Positions 1 through 7,047 of a stretch of 16,020 nt of DNA are shown here, piece by piece. Each line of letters opens with the position of its first letter. Within the stretch, counting starts at the first letter, position 1. This stretch comes from Opitutaceae bacterium (GTDB lineage: Bacteria > Verrucomicrobiota > Verrucomicrobiia > Opitutales > Opitutaceae), in assembly GCA_009919985.1 (NCBI GenBank), contig RGAX01000048.1, positions 1 to 16,020 of the forward strand, in the 5' to 3' direction. Position numbers and translations under genes: made by a program. The notes under the pieces are model-generated. The model had not been told where the DNA came from, did no database searches, and was given only the letters and a program-made list of their open reading frames with translations.

Positions 1-413
1 TCCTCCGCGAGGGAGGGTTCGGCCGCATTACCCGAAGCGACAAACTGCGTGATGGGAGTAAGCAACGGGCGCAGCCGCTCTTCAACGCGCACGAAATGCC
101 AGCCCGTCAAAGCATCTTGCCCGAGATAAACGCCGGCGGCGCTCGCCGGATCACTCGGCCGATAAACTTTAAATTCCTTTAATTGGGCCGGTACAACGCG
201 CGAGTCGATGGCCGCCGCCGGCAGAATGATTGTACCCTGCGTATCTACCACGACGCCGAACACCACATTCGGTCGGCGATCGACTTCCGTTTCAGTAAAA
301 AACTCCACCGCGACGACGCACTTTAGTCGCTCGGCCCAGAGCGCGGGCAAATCCGCCGCGCTCAAAGAGGCGACCACGACCCAGACGGCGAAAAACACAC
401 GGTAACATTTCAT
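1..413 (-). CDS. Exported degenerate trypsin-fold protein (putative pseudoprotease), C-terminus outside window
   Basis: An ATG at 413-411 opens a leftward frame with no stop to base 1, giving 137 visible residues. The N-terminus looks like a Sec signal peptide: Lys2 and Arg5, a hydrophobic stretch, then a likely cleavage site near SLSAA (16-20). The next part lines up by eye with the neighbouring protease at 410-1771: FGVVVDTQG matches SGVILSADG, ILPAAAI (63-69) matches LTNAHV, and GQDALTGWHFVRVE (98-111) matches GWDHWTDLALLRID. In this alignment the catalytic His becomes Ala68 and the catalytic Asp becomes Gly104, so proteolysis is unlikely. The serine region lies outside the window. The start overlaps the upstream stop as ATGA, which implies translational coupling and joint production in the envelope. 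A regulatory or scaffold role beside the active protease is inference. An unrelated beta-rich exported protein is the alternative. Confidence 0.72.
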   Translation of the reverse strand, partial: MKCYRVFFAVWVVVASLSAADLPALWAERLKCVVAVEFFTETEVDRRPNVVFGVVVDTQGTIILPAAAIDSRVVPAQLKEFKVYRPSDPASAAGVYLGQDALTGWHFVRVEERLRPLLTPITQFVASGNAAEPSLAE

Positions 414-1771
414 GGTTTAAGAATATAAAGCGAAACGCGGCGGTCTCGCTGCGCCTCGATCAAAGTCGGTGCCGGCTTAGCCTCAAAGGCCGCGTGCGCC
501 GACTGCATCACCGCGAGCGCGTCCACGGGCTGACGATTGATTTTAGTAATAACATCGCCGCGCGAGAGGCCCGCCACTTCGGCCGGAAAGCCCGCCTGCA
601 CACCGATCACGATCACGCCGTTGTCGCTGGAGAGTTGATTCTCGCGCGCAAAGGTCCGCGACACCCGCCGCACACTCAGACCCCATTTTTCAAATGCCCA
701 TTCTTCACCGACACGGCTTTCGAGTTTTTCCGTGGTGACAGAAACCTCGGCCGTCTGCGCGCCGCGTTTGTAAGTGAGCCGCAGCTTCGCGCCGACGGGT
801 TGGTTAGCGATGAGATTTTGGATCGGCGGCAATTGCTCCGGGAATCGTCCGTCGACTTTGACGCCGTCGATGGCGAGTAAGATATCACCCCCGCGCAGAC
901 CGGCGCGCGCGGCGGGCGAACCGAGCGCGACACTATTGATCAACACGCCGGTATTGAGCGCGAGCGCGTAGAAATTTTCTAGATCCTGTAATGCCCCCGG
1001 TACCAGACCGATCGTGCTACGCGTAATCGAGCCCTCGGCGACGAGCCCGTCGACAATACGACGCGCAATCGAAGAGGGAATGGCGAAGCCGAGGTTATTA
1101 GCTCCTAAATATCCACGGGAACTGATGCCCACGACGCGGCCATCTTCGGTCACCAATGGACCGCCAGAGTTACCCGGATTGATCGCGGCATCGGTCTGGA
1201 GCCATGTGTTGAAGGCCCCGGTTTCGTAGCCGTTCACGCCGTTTGTGTCTTCAAAATAGCGGTTGTTGTTGGAAATAATGCCGCGCGTGACGGTGCGCGT
1301 GAGTCCGTGCGGCGTGCCTACGGCAAACACCGTCTGGCCGGGAAACAATTTCGCGCTGTCGCCAAACTCCGCGATGGCGAATTTCAGCCCGCGGCGTTGG
1401 GCGTCTGCGACGTCGATTCGCAATAGAGCCAAATCCGTCCAATGATCCCAGCCCACGAGCTTAGCGCTCACGCGCTCAAGATTAGATAACGTAATGGAGA
1501 GCTCGACCGCGCGCGGACTGGCGACGTGGGCATTCGTCAAAACGAGCCCATCGGCCGAAAGAATGACACCGGAGCCGATGCTTGAAACGTAGCGCTGCGC
1601 GCCAGACTCAAAAGCGACCTCGCGTACGTCGATACGGACGACTGCGTCGAGGAGACGATTAAAGCCTCGACTCATCGCGGCCTGAGCGGACGCGCCGAAC
1701 ACGAGCGCCAAGCCAAAGGCGAAGGCGAAGGTTGACCGAGCTGTTGAAAGACGAACTATTGAAGGTTTCAC
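410..1771 (-). CDS. HtrA/DegP-like periplasmic serine protease with two PDZ domains
   Basis: This is a trypsin-like S1C-family protease of 453 residues, close to the usual DegP/DegQ length. A signal peptide with a hydrophobic core at about 13-28 ends near GASAQA (26-31). The catalytic triad is visible: His82 in TNAHV, Asp113 in TDLALL and Ser202 in NPGNSGGPL. Two PDZ domains follow, at roughly 260-355 and 363-450; the first contains SPAARAGLRGGDILLAIDG and the second PAEVAGLSRGDVITKINRQP. Family members degrade or refold damaged envelope proteins. The start is GTG at 1771, chosen because it gives an intact signal peptide; no good Shine-Dalgarno sequence precedes it. It lies 3 bases from the divergent leuS start, so its promoter must sit inside leuS. 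The TGA stop overlaps the ATG of the next gene, a probable inactive paralogue. Confidence 0.93.
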   Translation of the reverse strand: MKPSIVRLSTARSTFAFAFGLALVFGASAQAAMSRGFNRLLDAVVRIDVREVAFESGAQRYVSSIGSGVILSADGLVLTNAHVASPRAVELSITLSNLERVSAKLVGWDHWTDLALLRIDVADAQRRGLKFAIAEFGDSAKLFPGQTVFAVGTPHGLTRTVTRGIISNNNRYFEDTNGVNGYETGAFNTWLQTDAAINPGNSGGPLVTEDGRVVGISSRGYLGANNLGFAIPSSIARRIVDGLVAEGSITRSTIGLVPGALQDLENFYALALNTGVLINSVALGSPAARAGLRGGDILLAIDGVKVDGRFPEQLPPIQNLIANQPVGAKLRLTYKRGAQTAEVSVTTEKLESRVGEEWAFEKWGLSVRRVSRTFARENQLSSDNGVIVIGVQAGFPAEVAGLSRGDVITKINRQPVDALAVMQSAHAAFEAKPAPTLIEAQRDRRVSLYILKP

Positions 1772-1774
1772 GCG

Positions 1775-3235
1775 ATGGCTACCCAGTGCAAAGAATACAA
1801 CTTCCTAGAGATTGAGCCTCACTGGCAATCTTTCTGGGAGGAAAACCACACCGCTCGCGCCGAGCAAAACTCGACGAAGCCGAAATACTACGTGCTGGAC
1901 ATGTTTCCGTACCCTTCGGGCGCGGGGCTACACATCGGCCACCCCGAGGGCTACACCGCCACCGATATCATCGCGCGCTACAAACGCGCCAAAGGCTTCA
2001 ACGTACTCCACCCCATTGGCTGGGACGCCTTCGGTCTGCCCGCTGAGCAACACGCGGTAAAAACCGGCACGCATCCCGCGTCCAACACCCAAAACAATAT
2101 AGCCAATTTCAAGCGGCAGATCAAAGCCCTTGGATTTTCCTACGATTGGGACCGCGAGATCGACACGACCGACCCTAAGTATTTCCGCTGGACACAGTGG
2201 ATTTTCCTCCAGCTGTTTAAGCGCGGTCTCGCCTATGTTGACGAACGCCCCGTGTGGTGGTGCCCCGAGCTGCGCACCGTGCTAGCCAACGAAGAAGTTG
2301 TCGACGGCAAGAGCGAGGTTGGCGGCTTCCCCGTAGAGCGCCGCAATCTTCGCCAATGGGTCCTCCGCATCACGGCCTACGCCGAAAGATTGCTCTCAGA
2401 CTTAAAAGACGTCGATTGGCCCGATTCCACCAAGCGCATGCAAGAAGCTTGGATCGGCCGCAGCGAAGGCGCCGAGATTTTGTTCAAACTAGAGCAAGCA
2501 GCACTCGGCACGCTCAAAATTTTCACCACGCGGCCCGACACACTTTTTGGCTGCACTTATATGGTGCTAGCTCCGGAACACCCGCTCGTCGACGCGCTCA
2601 CGACGGCTGGGCAAAAATCCGCCGTAGAAGACTACCGTAAGAAATCCGCCGGCAAAAGCGACCTCGAGCGCACCGACCTAGCTAAAGATAAATCCGGCGT
2701 CTTCAGCGGCGCGTACGCGATCAACCCCATCAATGGCGCCAGCGTACCGATCTGGGTCGCCGACTATGTGCTCATGGGCTACGGCACCGGCGCGATCATG
2801 GCCGTCCCAGCGCACGATGAGCGCGACTACGAATTCGCGGTTAAATACGCGTTGCCCATCATCCAAGTCATCGAGGCCAGCAAGCCACCCGGCGACACCA
2901 GCGCTACGAAGTTACCCTACGTGGGCGACGGGCAACTAATCCACTCAGAGAACTACAACGGTCTCGCTTGGGCTGACGCCAAAAAGAAAGTCACCGCCGC
3001 ACTTGCCGCCCAAGGCGTCGCGGCGGCAACGCTACTGGGGCGAGCCCTTCCCGATCGTTTGGGTCAACGAGGCCGATTATCGTCGGGCCGCGGCAGCCCG
3101 TCCGGGCGATGTGCCGAGCGCGCCCGTGACCTACACGAGCGAAGGCGTCACGCACTACGCGTTGCCGCTGCCGCCCGCCGCGTTGCCGCTGGAACTGCCA
3201 GTCGTCGAGAGCTACTTACCAAGCGGCAATGGTGA
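1775..3235 (+). CDS. leuS: Leucyl-tRNA synthetase, N-terminal part of a disrupted gene
   Basis: LeuRS charges tRNA-Leu with leucine in the cytoplasm and is normally essential. Residues 1-419 are a convincing class I LeuRS. The ATP-binding HIGH motif is at 53-56, and the core peptide GWDAFGLPAEQHA is at 82-94. The CP1 editing domain is present, with TTRPDTLFG at 251-259 and AVPAHDERDYEFA at 343-355. The start is ATG at 1775, with a weak GAAGG about 9 bases upstream. After Thr419 (codon 3029-3031) the frame leaves the family: the remaining residues to the stop at 3235 are arginine-rich nonsense. Expected at this point is the invariant segment leading into the RQRYWG motif, which appears instead in another frame at 3024. 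The protein made from this frame would lack the KMSKS loop and anticodon-binding domain, so it could not work alone. Confidence 0.9.
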   Translation: MATQCKEYNFLEIEPHWQSFWEENHTARAEQNSTKPKYYVLDMFPYPSGAGLHIGHPEGYTATDIIARYKRAKGFNVLHPIGWDAFGLPAEQHAVKTGTHPASNTQNNIANFKRQIKALGFSYDWDREIDTTDPKYFRWTQWIFLQLFKRGLAYVDERPVWWCPELRTVLANEEVVDGKSEVGGFPVERRNLRQWVLRITAYAERLLSDLKDVDWPDSTKRMQEAWIGRSEGAEILFKLEQAALGTLKIFTTRPDTLFGCTYMVLAPEHPLVDALTTAGQKSAVEDYRKKSAGKSDLERTDLAKDKSGVFSGAYAINPINGASVPIWVADYVLMGYGTGAIMAVPAHDERDYEFAVKYALPIIQVIEASKPPGDTSATKLPYVGDGQLIHSENYNGLAWADAKKKVTAALAAQGVAAATLLGRALPDRLGQRGRLSSGRGSPSGRCAERARDLHERRRHALRVAAAARRVAAGTASRRELLTKRQW

Positions 3236-4325
3236 GAGCCCCCTTGCCAACGTCACCCCTTGGCTCGAGCTGTGGTTCAACGTCGAGACCGGCGCCGCCG
3301 TGCCCGCCGCGCAACCGCGCCCCGCCGGCGAAGCTTGGGTCCGCGCCCGGCGCGAGACCAACACCATGCCGCAATGGGCCGGATCATGCTGGTACTATCT
3401 GCGTTTCACCGACCCGGCAAACGCCTCCGCCTTCGCCGGACCCAAGGCGCTTGGCTACTGGGGCGTACCCGACCTCTATGTGGGCGGCGCCGAGCACGCG
3501 GTGCTGCACCTGCTGTACGCGCGTTTCTGGCATAAAGTCTTATTCGATCTCGGCGTCGTTCCCCAGGCCGAGCCGTTCACAAAATTATTTCACCAAGGGA
3601 TCATCCTCGGCGAAGACGGCGAAAAAATGTCTAAGAGCCGCGGCAACGTCGTGAGCCCCGACACGATCATCGCTTCGCACGGCACCGATACATTGCGCCT
3701 CTATCTAATGTTCCTCGGGCCGCTCGAGGCCATGAAACCGTGGAGCATGCAGCAAATCGAGGGCGTCCATCGCTTTCTCCATAAAATCTGGCGCGAGTGC
3801 CTCAGTGTCGAAGGCGCGATCCACCCAAAAATCATCGCCGATCCGGCCTTCGCCGATTCAACCGAGCTGACCAAGCTCCTGCACGAGACGATCAAAAAAG
3901 TTGGAGACGACATCGAAGCACTGCGTTTTAACACTGCGATTTCTCAGATGATGATCTTGGCCAATGCCGTGCAAAAAGCACCTCAAGTGAGCCGCGGCTG
4001 CATGTTAGCATTCCTACAGATCTTAGCACCTTTCGCTCCGCATCTAGGCGAGGAACTTTGGGCGCGTCTGGGCGAACCCGCATCGATTCAAAAAGCAAGT
4101 TGGCCCGCTTACGACCCAGCCAAACTCACGGTGACCGAGGTAAAGTTGGTTTTCCAAGTCAACGGCAAGCACCGCGGCGATCAGCTCGTGCCCATCGGCC
4201 TCTCGCAGGACGACGCGGTCGCTATCGCGCGCAGCCACTCCAAAGTAGCGCCGTATCTCGACGGCAAAACGATCGCTCGCATCATCTACGTCCCTGGGAA
4301 AATCCTAAATCTCGTAGTGCCGTAA
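3003..4325 (+). CDS. leuS: Leucyl-tRNA synthetase, C-terminal part of a disrupted gene
   Basis: LeuRS-like sequence resumes at Arg-Gln-Arg-Tyr-Trp-Gly (from 3024) and runs 433 residues to the TAA at 4323-4325. The KMSKS signature is encoded at 3624-3638, inside GEKMSKSRGNVVSP, followed by the helical anticodon-binding domain. The C-terminal domain contains VFQVNGKHRG. An insert rich in Pro and Ala (about 3075-3340) lies after the WGEPFPIVW peptide. Codons between 3003 and 3023 are out of family, and the frame only opens at a TTG, so a natural start is doubtful. The two halves add up to about 852 residues, roughly a dozen short of the expected length near 860. This fits an internal deletion rather than a simple one-base error. 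The gene ends just before a strong terminator. Confidence 0.9.
   Translation: MPPKASRRQRYWGEPFPIVWVNEADYRRAAAARPGDVPSAPVTYTSEGVTHYALPLPPAALPLELPVVESYLPSGNGESPLANVTPWLELWFNVETGAAVPAAQPRPAGEAWVRARRETNTMPQWAGSCWYYLRFTDPANASAFAGPKALGYWGVPDLYVGGAEHAVLHLLYARFWHKVLFDLGVVPQAEPFTKLFHQGIILGEDGEKMSKSRGNVVSPDTIIASHGTDTLRLYLMFLGPLEAMKPWSMQQIEGVHRFLHKIWRECLSVEGAIHPKIIADPAFADSTELTKLLHETIKKVGDDIEALRFNTAISQMMILANAVQKAPQVSRGCMLAFLQILAPFAPHLGEELWARLGEPASIQKASWPAYDPAKLTVTEVKLVFQVNGKHRGDQLVPIGLSQDDAVAIARSHSKVAPYLDGKTIARIIYVPGKILNLVVP
3024..3031 (+). other. leuS: Probable deletion junction in leuS at an 8-base repeat
   Basis: The octamer CGGCAACG reads as part of Ala-Ala-Thr in the upstream frame and as Arg-Gln-Arg in the downstream frame. 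LeuRS proteins normally have about 11-12 residues here, of the kind VNY-LRDW-FS, before RQRYWG. If the ancestral gene carried CGGCAACG at both ends of that stretch, recombination or replication slippage between the copies would remove about 38 bases. That would leave exactly one octamer and the observed frame change (38 is 2 modulo 3). The sequence shows the frame change and the missing segment directly. The repeat-mediated mechanism is inference, and an assembly error is also possible. Confidence 0.6.
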
Positions 4326-4351
4326 ACGAACGCGATGGAACTGATCTTCAC

Positions 4352-4378
4352 CGCCGCGCCCCTAAGCGCGGCGTTTTT
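4352..4378 (+). terminator. Intrinsic terminator after leuS
   Basis: A perfect 8-base-pair stem, CGCCGCGC (4352-4359) with GCGCGGCG (4366-4373), encloses the loop CCCTAA and is followed directly by five T residues (4374-4378). It starts 26 bases after the leuS stop. It should end leuS transcription, so lpxI, which starts 60 bases further on, needs its own promoter. Confidence 0.88.
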
Positions 4379-4437
4379 ACACTCAAGTATTTGGCTTCAA
4401 TCCGCGGCCTGCCTCGCGCAACGTATCACCTTCCACC

Positions 4438-5289
4438 GTGCCCACCGCGCCCTCCGCTTTTCTTCCCGCCCACTTTGACGCCACGAAACCGGTCGTGCTC
4501 ATCGCCGGCCAGGGAGTTTACCCGCAGTTGGTGATCCAATCCATTCGCCGCGCCAGCATCCCCGTGCGCCTAATTGCCTTCGAAGAAGAAACCAGCCCCG
4601 AACTCATATCCTCTTTCCCTCCTGAAGAGCGACGCACATTGCTCGTCGGCCAGATTGGAAAAATGCTCCGCGCACTTGAAGATTTCGGCGCGGGCAGCGC
4701 ATTCATGGCCGGCCAGATTTCTCCGCGAAAACTGTTCAAAGGGCTCCACCCCGACCTCAAAGCGATACGCATCCTCGCCACGCTAAAACGACGTAACGCC
4801 GAGACGATTTTCGGCGCCATTGCCGCCGAGATCTCCGCCATTGGAGTCTCGCTGCTGGACGCCCGTTCTTTCCTAGACGACCAACTCGCCACCAGCGGCT
4901 CGATGACCGGCCGCTCGTTTCCCATCGAACGCGAATACCTAGACCACGGCATTCAAATCGCCCGCGAGTGCGCCCGGCTCGACATTGGACAAGGCTGCGT
5001 CGTACGCAAAGGCACGGTTCTCGCCGTAGAAGCTTACGAAGGCACGGATGCGATGCTCAGCCGCGCTGGTTCGCTCAAAACCGACCAAACGCTCTTCGTC
5101 AAAACCGTCAAAGCCCGCCAAGATTTTCGCTTCGACGTACCCTGTTTCGGTCTCCGCACAATCGAGACCATGCAAGCTGCCGGCATTACCGCCGCCGCGC
5201 TCGAGACGGGCCGTGTCATCATGCTCGACAAGCCTGCGGTCCTCGCCGCCGCGAAATCCGCCGGCATTAGCCTCTTCGGTTTCGAATGA
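4438..5289 (+). CDS. lpxI: UDP-2,3-diacylglucosamine pyrophosphatase LpxI (DUF1009)
   Basis: LpxI hydrolyses UDP-2,3-diacylglucosamine to lipid X and UMP, the fourth step of lipid A synthesis. It replaces LpxH in many bacteria. The 283-residue length fits the family. Visible hallmarks are the N-terminal VVLIAGQGVYPQLV (19-32), the middle MAGQISPRKLF (90-100), DDQLATSGSMTGR (147-159), the acidic EAYEGTDAML (198-207), and the C-terminal KARQDFRFDVPCFGLRTIE (225-243). Asp204 in GTDAM probably corresponds to the catalytic Asp described for the Caulobacter enzyme. The start is GTG at 4438 and no Shine-Dalgarno sequence is visible; about 15 N-terminal residues precede the conserved fold, so a slightly later start is possible. 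It heads a rightward set with the DUF151 gene (61 bases downstream) and the dihydrouridine synthase gene. Its presence argues for a Gram-negative outer membrane. Confidence 0.94.
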   Translation: MPTAPSAFLPAHFDATKPVVLIAGQGVYPQLVIQSIRRASIPVRLIAFEEETSPELISSFPPEERRTLLVGQIGKMLRALEDFGAGSAFMAGQISPRKLFKGLHPDLKAIRILATLKRRNAETIFGAIAAEISAIGVSLLDARSFLDDQLATSGSMTGRSFPIEREYLDHGIQIARECARLDIGQGCVVRKGTVLAVEAYEGTDAMLSRAGSLKTDQTLFVKTVKARQDFRFDVPCFGLRTIETMQAAGITAAALETGRVIMLDKPAVLAAAKSAGISLFGFE

Positions 5290-5350
5290 GAGCCGTCGCA
5301 ACCCCGTCCTCCGGCTTGCGCTTTTCGCCTCCGCCCAACATCTTTCGCCC

Positions 5351-5827
5351 ATGAATCCAGACGTCGTCACCGTCGCCATCAAGGGCGTCATGCCCACCGC
5401 CAACGGCTGCGCTGTCTTCCTGGGCGATGACCACAAGACCTTCGTCATCTACGTCGACCACTCCGTCGGCAACGCCATCCAGATGTCGCTCAAGGGCGAG
5501 AAAAAGGAACGCCCGCTCACGCATGACTTGATCGGCAGTATCCTCCTAGGACTTGGCGCACAATTAGAACATATTCTCATCAACGATGCCCGGGAAGGTA
5601 CGTTCTTCGCTCGCATCTTGCTCCGCATGGAAAATGAGCTCGGGCGCAAGATCATCGAGATCGACGCGCGCCCCAGCGATTCCATCGTCTTAGCCCTCCA
5701 GCAAAAACGCCCACTCTACGTGGCTCGCACTGTATTCGATGGCGTGGAAGACATGTCCGAAGTACTTGAGCGCGTACTCAAGCAACAGGCCGAAGAAACG
5801 GACGAAGCCTCTGACGAAGACAAGTGA
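5351..5827 (+). CDS. DUF151 / bifunctional nuclease family protein
   Basis: This 158-residue protein belongs to the DUF151 (BFN) family, named after a plant protein with reported RNase and DNase activity. The bacterial role is not firmly known. Family features are VAIKGVMPTANGCAVFL near the start, HDLIGSILLGLGAQLEHILI in the middle, and the signature IDARPSDSIVLALQQKRPLYV, here with Ser where Ala is common after PSD. The C-terminus is strongly acidic (EETDEASDEDK). The ATG at 5351 was chosen because the conserved fold begins within a few residues; the frame is open further left but only over lpxI. The TGA stop overlaps the GTG start of the next gene, so the two are probably translationally coupled. 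Confidence 0.88.
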   Translation: MNPDVVTVAIKGVMPTANGCAVFLGDDHKTFVIYVDHSVGNAIQMSLKGEKKERPLTHDLIGSILLGLGAQLEHILINDAREGTFFARILLRMENELGRKIIEIDARPSDSIVLALQQKRPLYVARTVFDGVEDMSEVLERVLKQQAEETDEASDEDK

Positions 5828-6918
5828 TCGTGGCCGGACCGAATCCAACCGCCCTTCCCACCGGCATCATTTCGGGCCAGCCGCTCACTGCGCTCGCCCC
5901 GATGCAGGACGTAACCGACCTCGCTTTCATGGGCGTAGTCGCCCACTACGGCGCGCCTGACTATTTCTTCACGGAATTTCTGCGCGTCCACTCGATGTCG
6001 CGCCCGGAGAAACACATCCTCCGCTCGATTGACGAAAACACCACCGGTCGTCCCGTCTTCGCGCAGCTCATCGGCGAAGACCTCACCCACCTCGCGCGCA
6101 CCGTCGACGAACTTCTCCGCCATCCAATCGCCGGTATCGACCTCAACCTCGGTTGCCCCGCCCCGAAAGTTTACAAAAAAAACGTCGGTGGTGGTCTTTT
6201 GCGCGATCCAGAAAAAATTGCTGAAATTCTCGCCACGCTGCGCGCGGCTTCGCCCGGCTTATTCACCGTCAAAATGCGCATCGGTTTCGAGGATACCCGT
6301 CACTTCGATCGCGTGCTCGATTTGGTGAACGAACACCGCGTCGATCTGCTCAGCGTTCACGGCCGCACGGTCAAAGAAATGTATCGCAGCGAAGTGCACT
6401 ATGATTACATCGCACACGCCGTCTCGCGCGTGCGCTGCCCCGTGCTCGCTAACGGCAATGTCACCTCCGCCGCCGCCGCCGCCCGCATTATCGGCGAGAC
6501 TCGAGCGGCTGGCGTCATGATAGGCCGACACGCCATTCGTAATCCCTGGATCTTCCGCCAATGCCGCGAGAGTTTTGCCGGCCAAACGGTCACGCCGCTT
6601 ACCCTCGCCGATGTCCGCGACTACGTCGAACGCCTTTACCGCGCCACACAGCGCCCTGATCTCGAAGAGCGCTACCACGTCAACAAGATGAAGAAGTACC
6701 TCAACTTCGTCGGCCAGAGCGTCGATGCCGACGGCTCGTTTCTCCACGCCATGCGGAGGACGGAAACCGAGCGCGATCTCTTCCAGGTCTGCGACCAACA
6801 CCTGCTCACCGATTCCGCCCGCGCCTTCGCCCCCGAGCCGTACCCCGGGGTCATCGCCCGCCCTAACTGCGAGACGCCCAATGCCGACGGTTGCTCGCTT
6901 GAGACGATCACGGCTTAA
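5824..6918 (+). CDS. tRNA-dihydrouridine synthase (Dus family)
   Basis: Dus enzymes use FMN and NADPH to reduce specific uridines in tRNA to dihydrouridine. The 364-residue protein has a TIM-barrel pattern: ALAPMQDVTD (23-32) near the start, the catalytic cysteine Cys111 in DLNLGCPAPKV, Lys150 in FTVKMRIGF, then SVHGRTVKEMYR. The FMN-phosphate region is ANGNVTS followed by GVMIGRHAIRNPWIF, where many relatives have GRGALGNPW. A C-terminal helical part contains NKMKKYLNF. The GTG start at 5824 overlaps the preceding TGA; a second GTG at 5830 is possible. The last 25 residues or so look variable. I cannot assign DusA, DusB or DusC with confidence. An A8 run at 6175-6182 encodes Lys-Lys-Asn and seems incidental. 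Confidence 0.92.
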   Translation: MIVAGPNPTALPTGIISGQPLTALAPMQDVTDLAFMGVVAHYGAPDYFFTEFLRVHSMSRPEKHILRSIDENTTGRPVFAQLIGEDLTHLARTVDELLRHPIAGIDLNLGCPAPKVYKKNVGGGLLRDPEKIAEILATLRAASPGLFTVKMRIGFEDTRHFDRVLDLVNEHRVDLLSVHGRTVKEMYRSEVHYDYIAHAVSRVRCPVLANGNVTSAAAAARIIGETRAAGVMIGRHAIRNPWIFRQCRESFAGQTVTPLTLADVRDYVERLYRATQRPDLEERYHVNKMKKYLNFVGQSVDADGSFLHAMRRTETERDLFQVCDQHLLTDSARAFAPEPYPGVIARPNCETPNADGCSLETITA

Positions 6919-6940
6919 AAAGCCAGCCCTCCGACTGCCC

Positions 6941-6971
6941 GCGCAGTAGCAGCTTAATGTATAATCTGCGC
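6941..6971 (+). promoter_or_regulatory. Candidate promoter and inverted repeat upstream of icd
   Basis: The 129-base gap between the dus gene and icd holds a perfect TATAAT at 6960-6965, unusual in this GC-rich context. It lies between the inverted arms GCGCAG (6941-6946) and CTGCGC (6966-6971). No good -35 box is present at 16-18 bases. A TTGACC at 6983-6988 lacks a convincing -10 partner. A start near 6972 would give icd a leader of about 75 bases. A short ACTGC/GCAGT hairpin at 6934-6947 without a T-run lies at the end of the dus transcript. Confidence 0.3.
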
Positions 6972-7047
6972 AGCAATTGCTTTTGACCGCTGCCTCTCGT
7001 GAAACTTAGCTGGCCGACTGCTAATTTCACCCCCTTAACTTATCCCC

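Noticed and set aside
3003..4325. A natural two-subunit LeuRS, as known in Aquifex
   Set aside because: The break falls in the catalytic core next to RQRYWG, conserved residues are missing, the second frame has only a poor TTG start, and the first frame ends in nonsense sequence. A genuine split would keep all residues.
6470..6484. GCC trinucleotide run in the dihydrouridine synthase gene
   Set aside because: It encodes a short alanine stretch in a helix; changes in unit number would stay in frame, so it is not a phase-variation switch.
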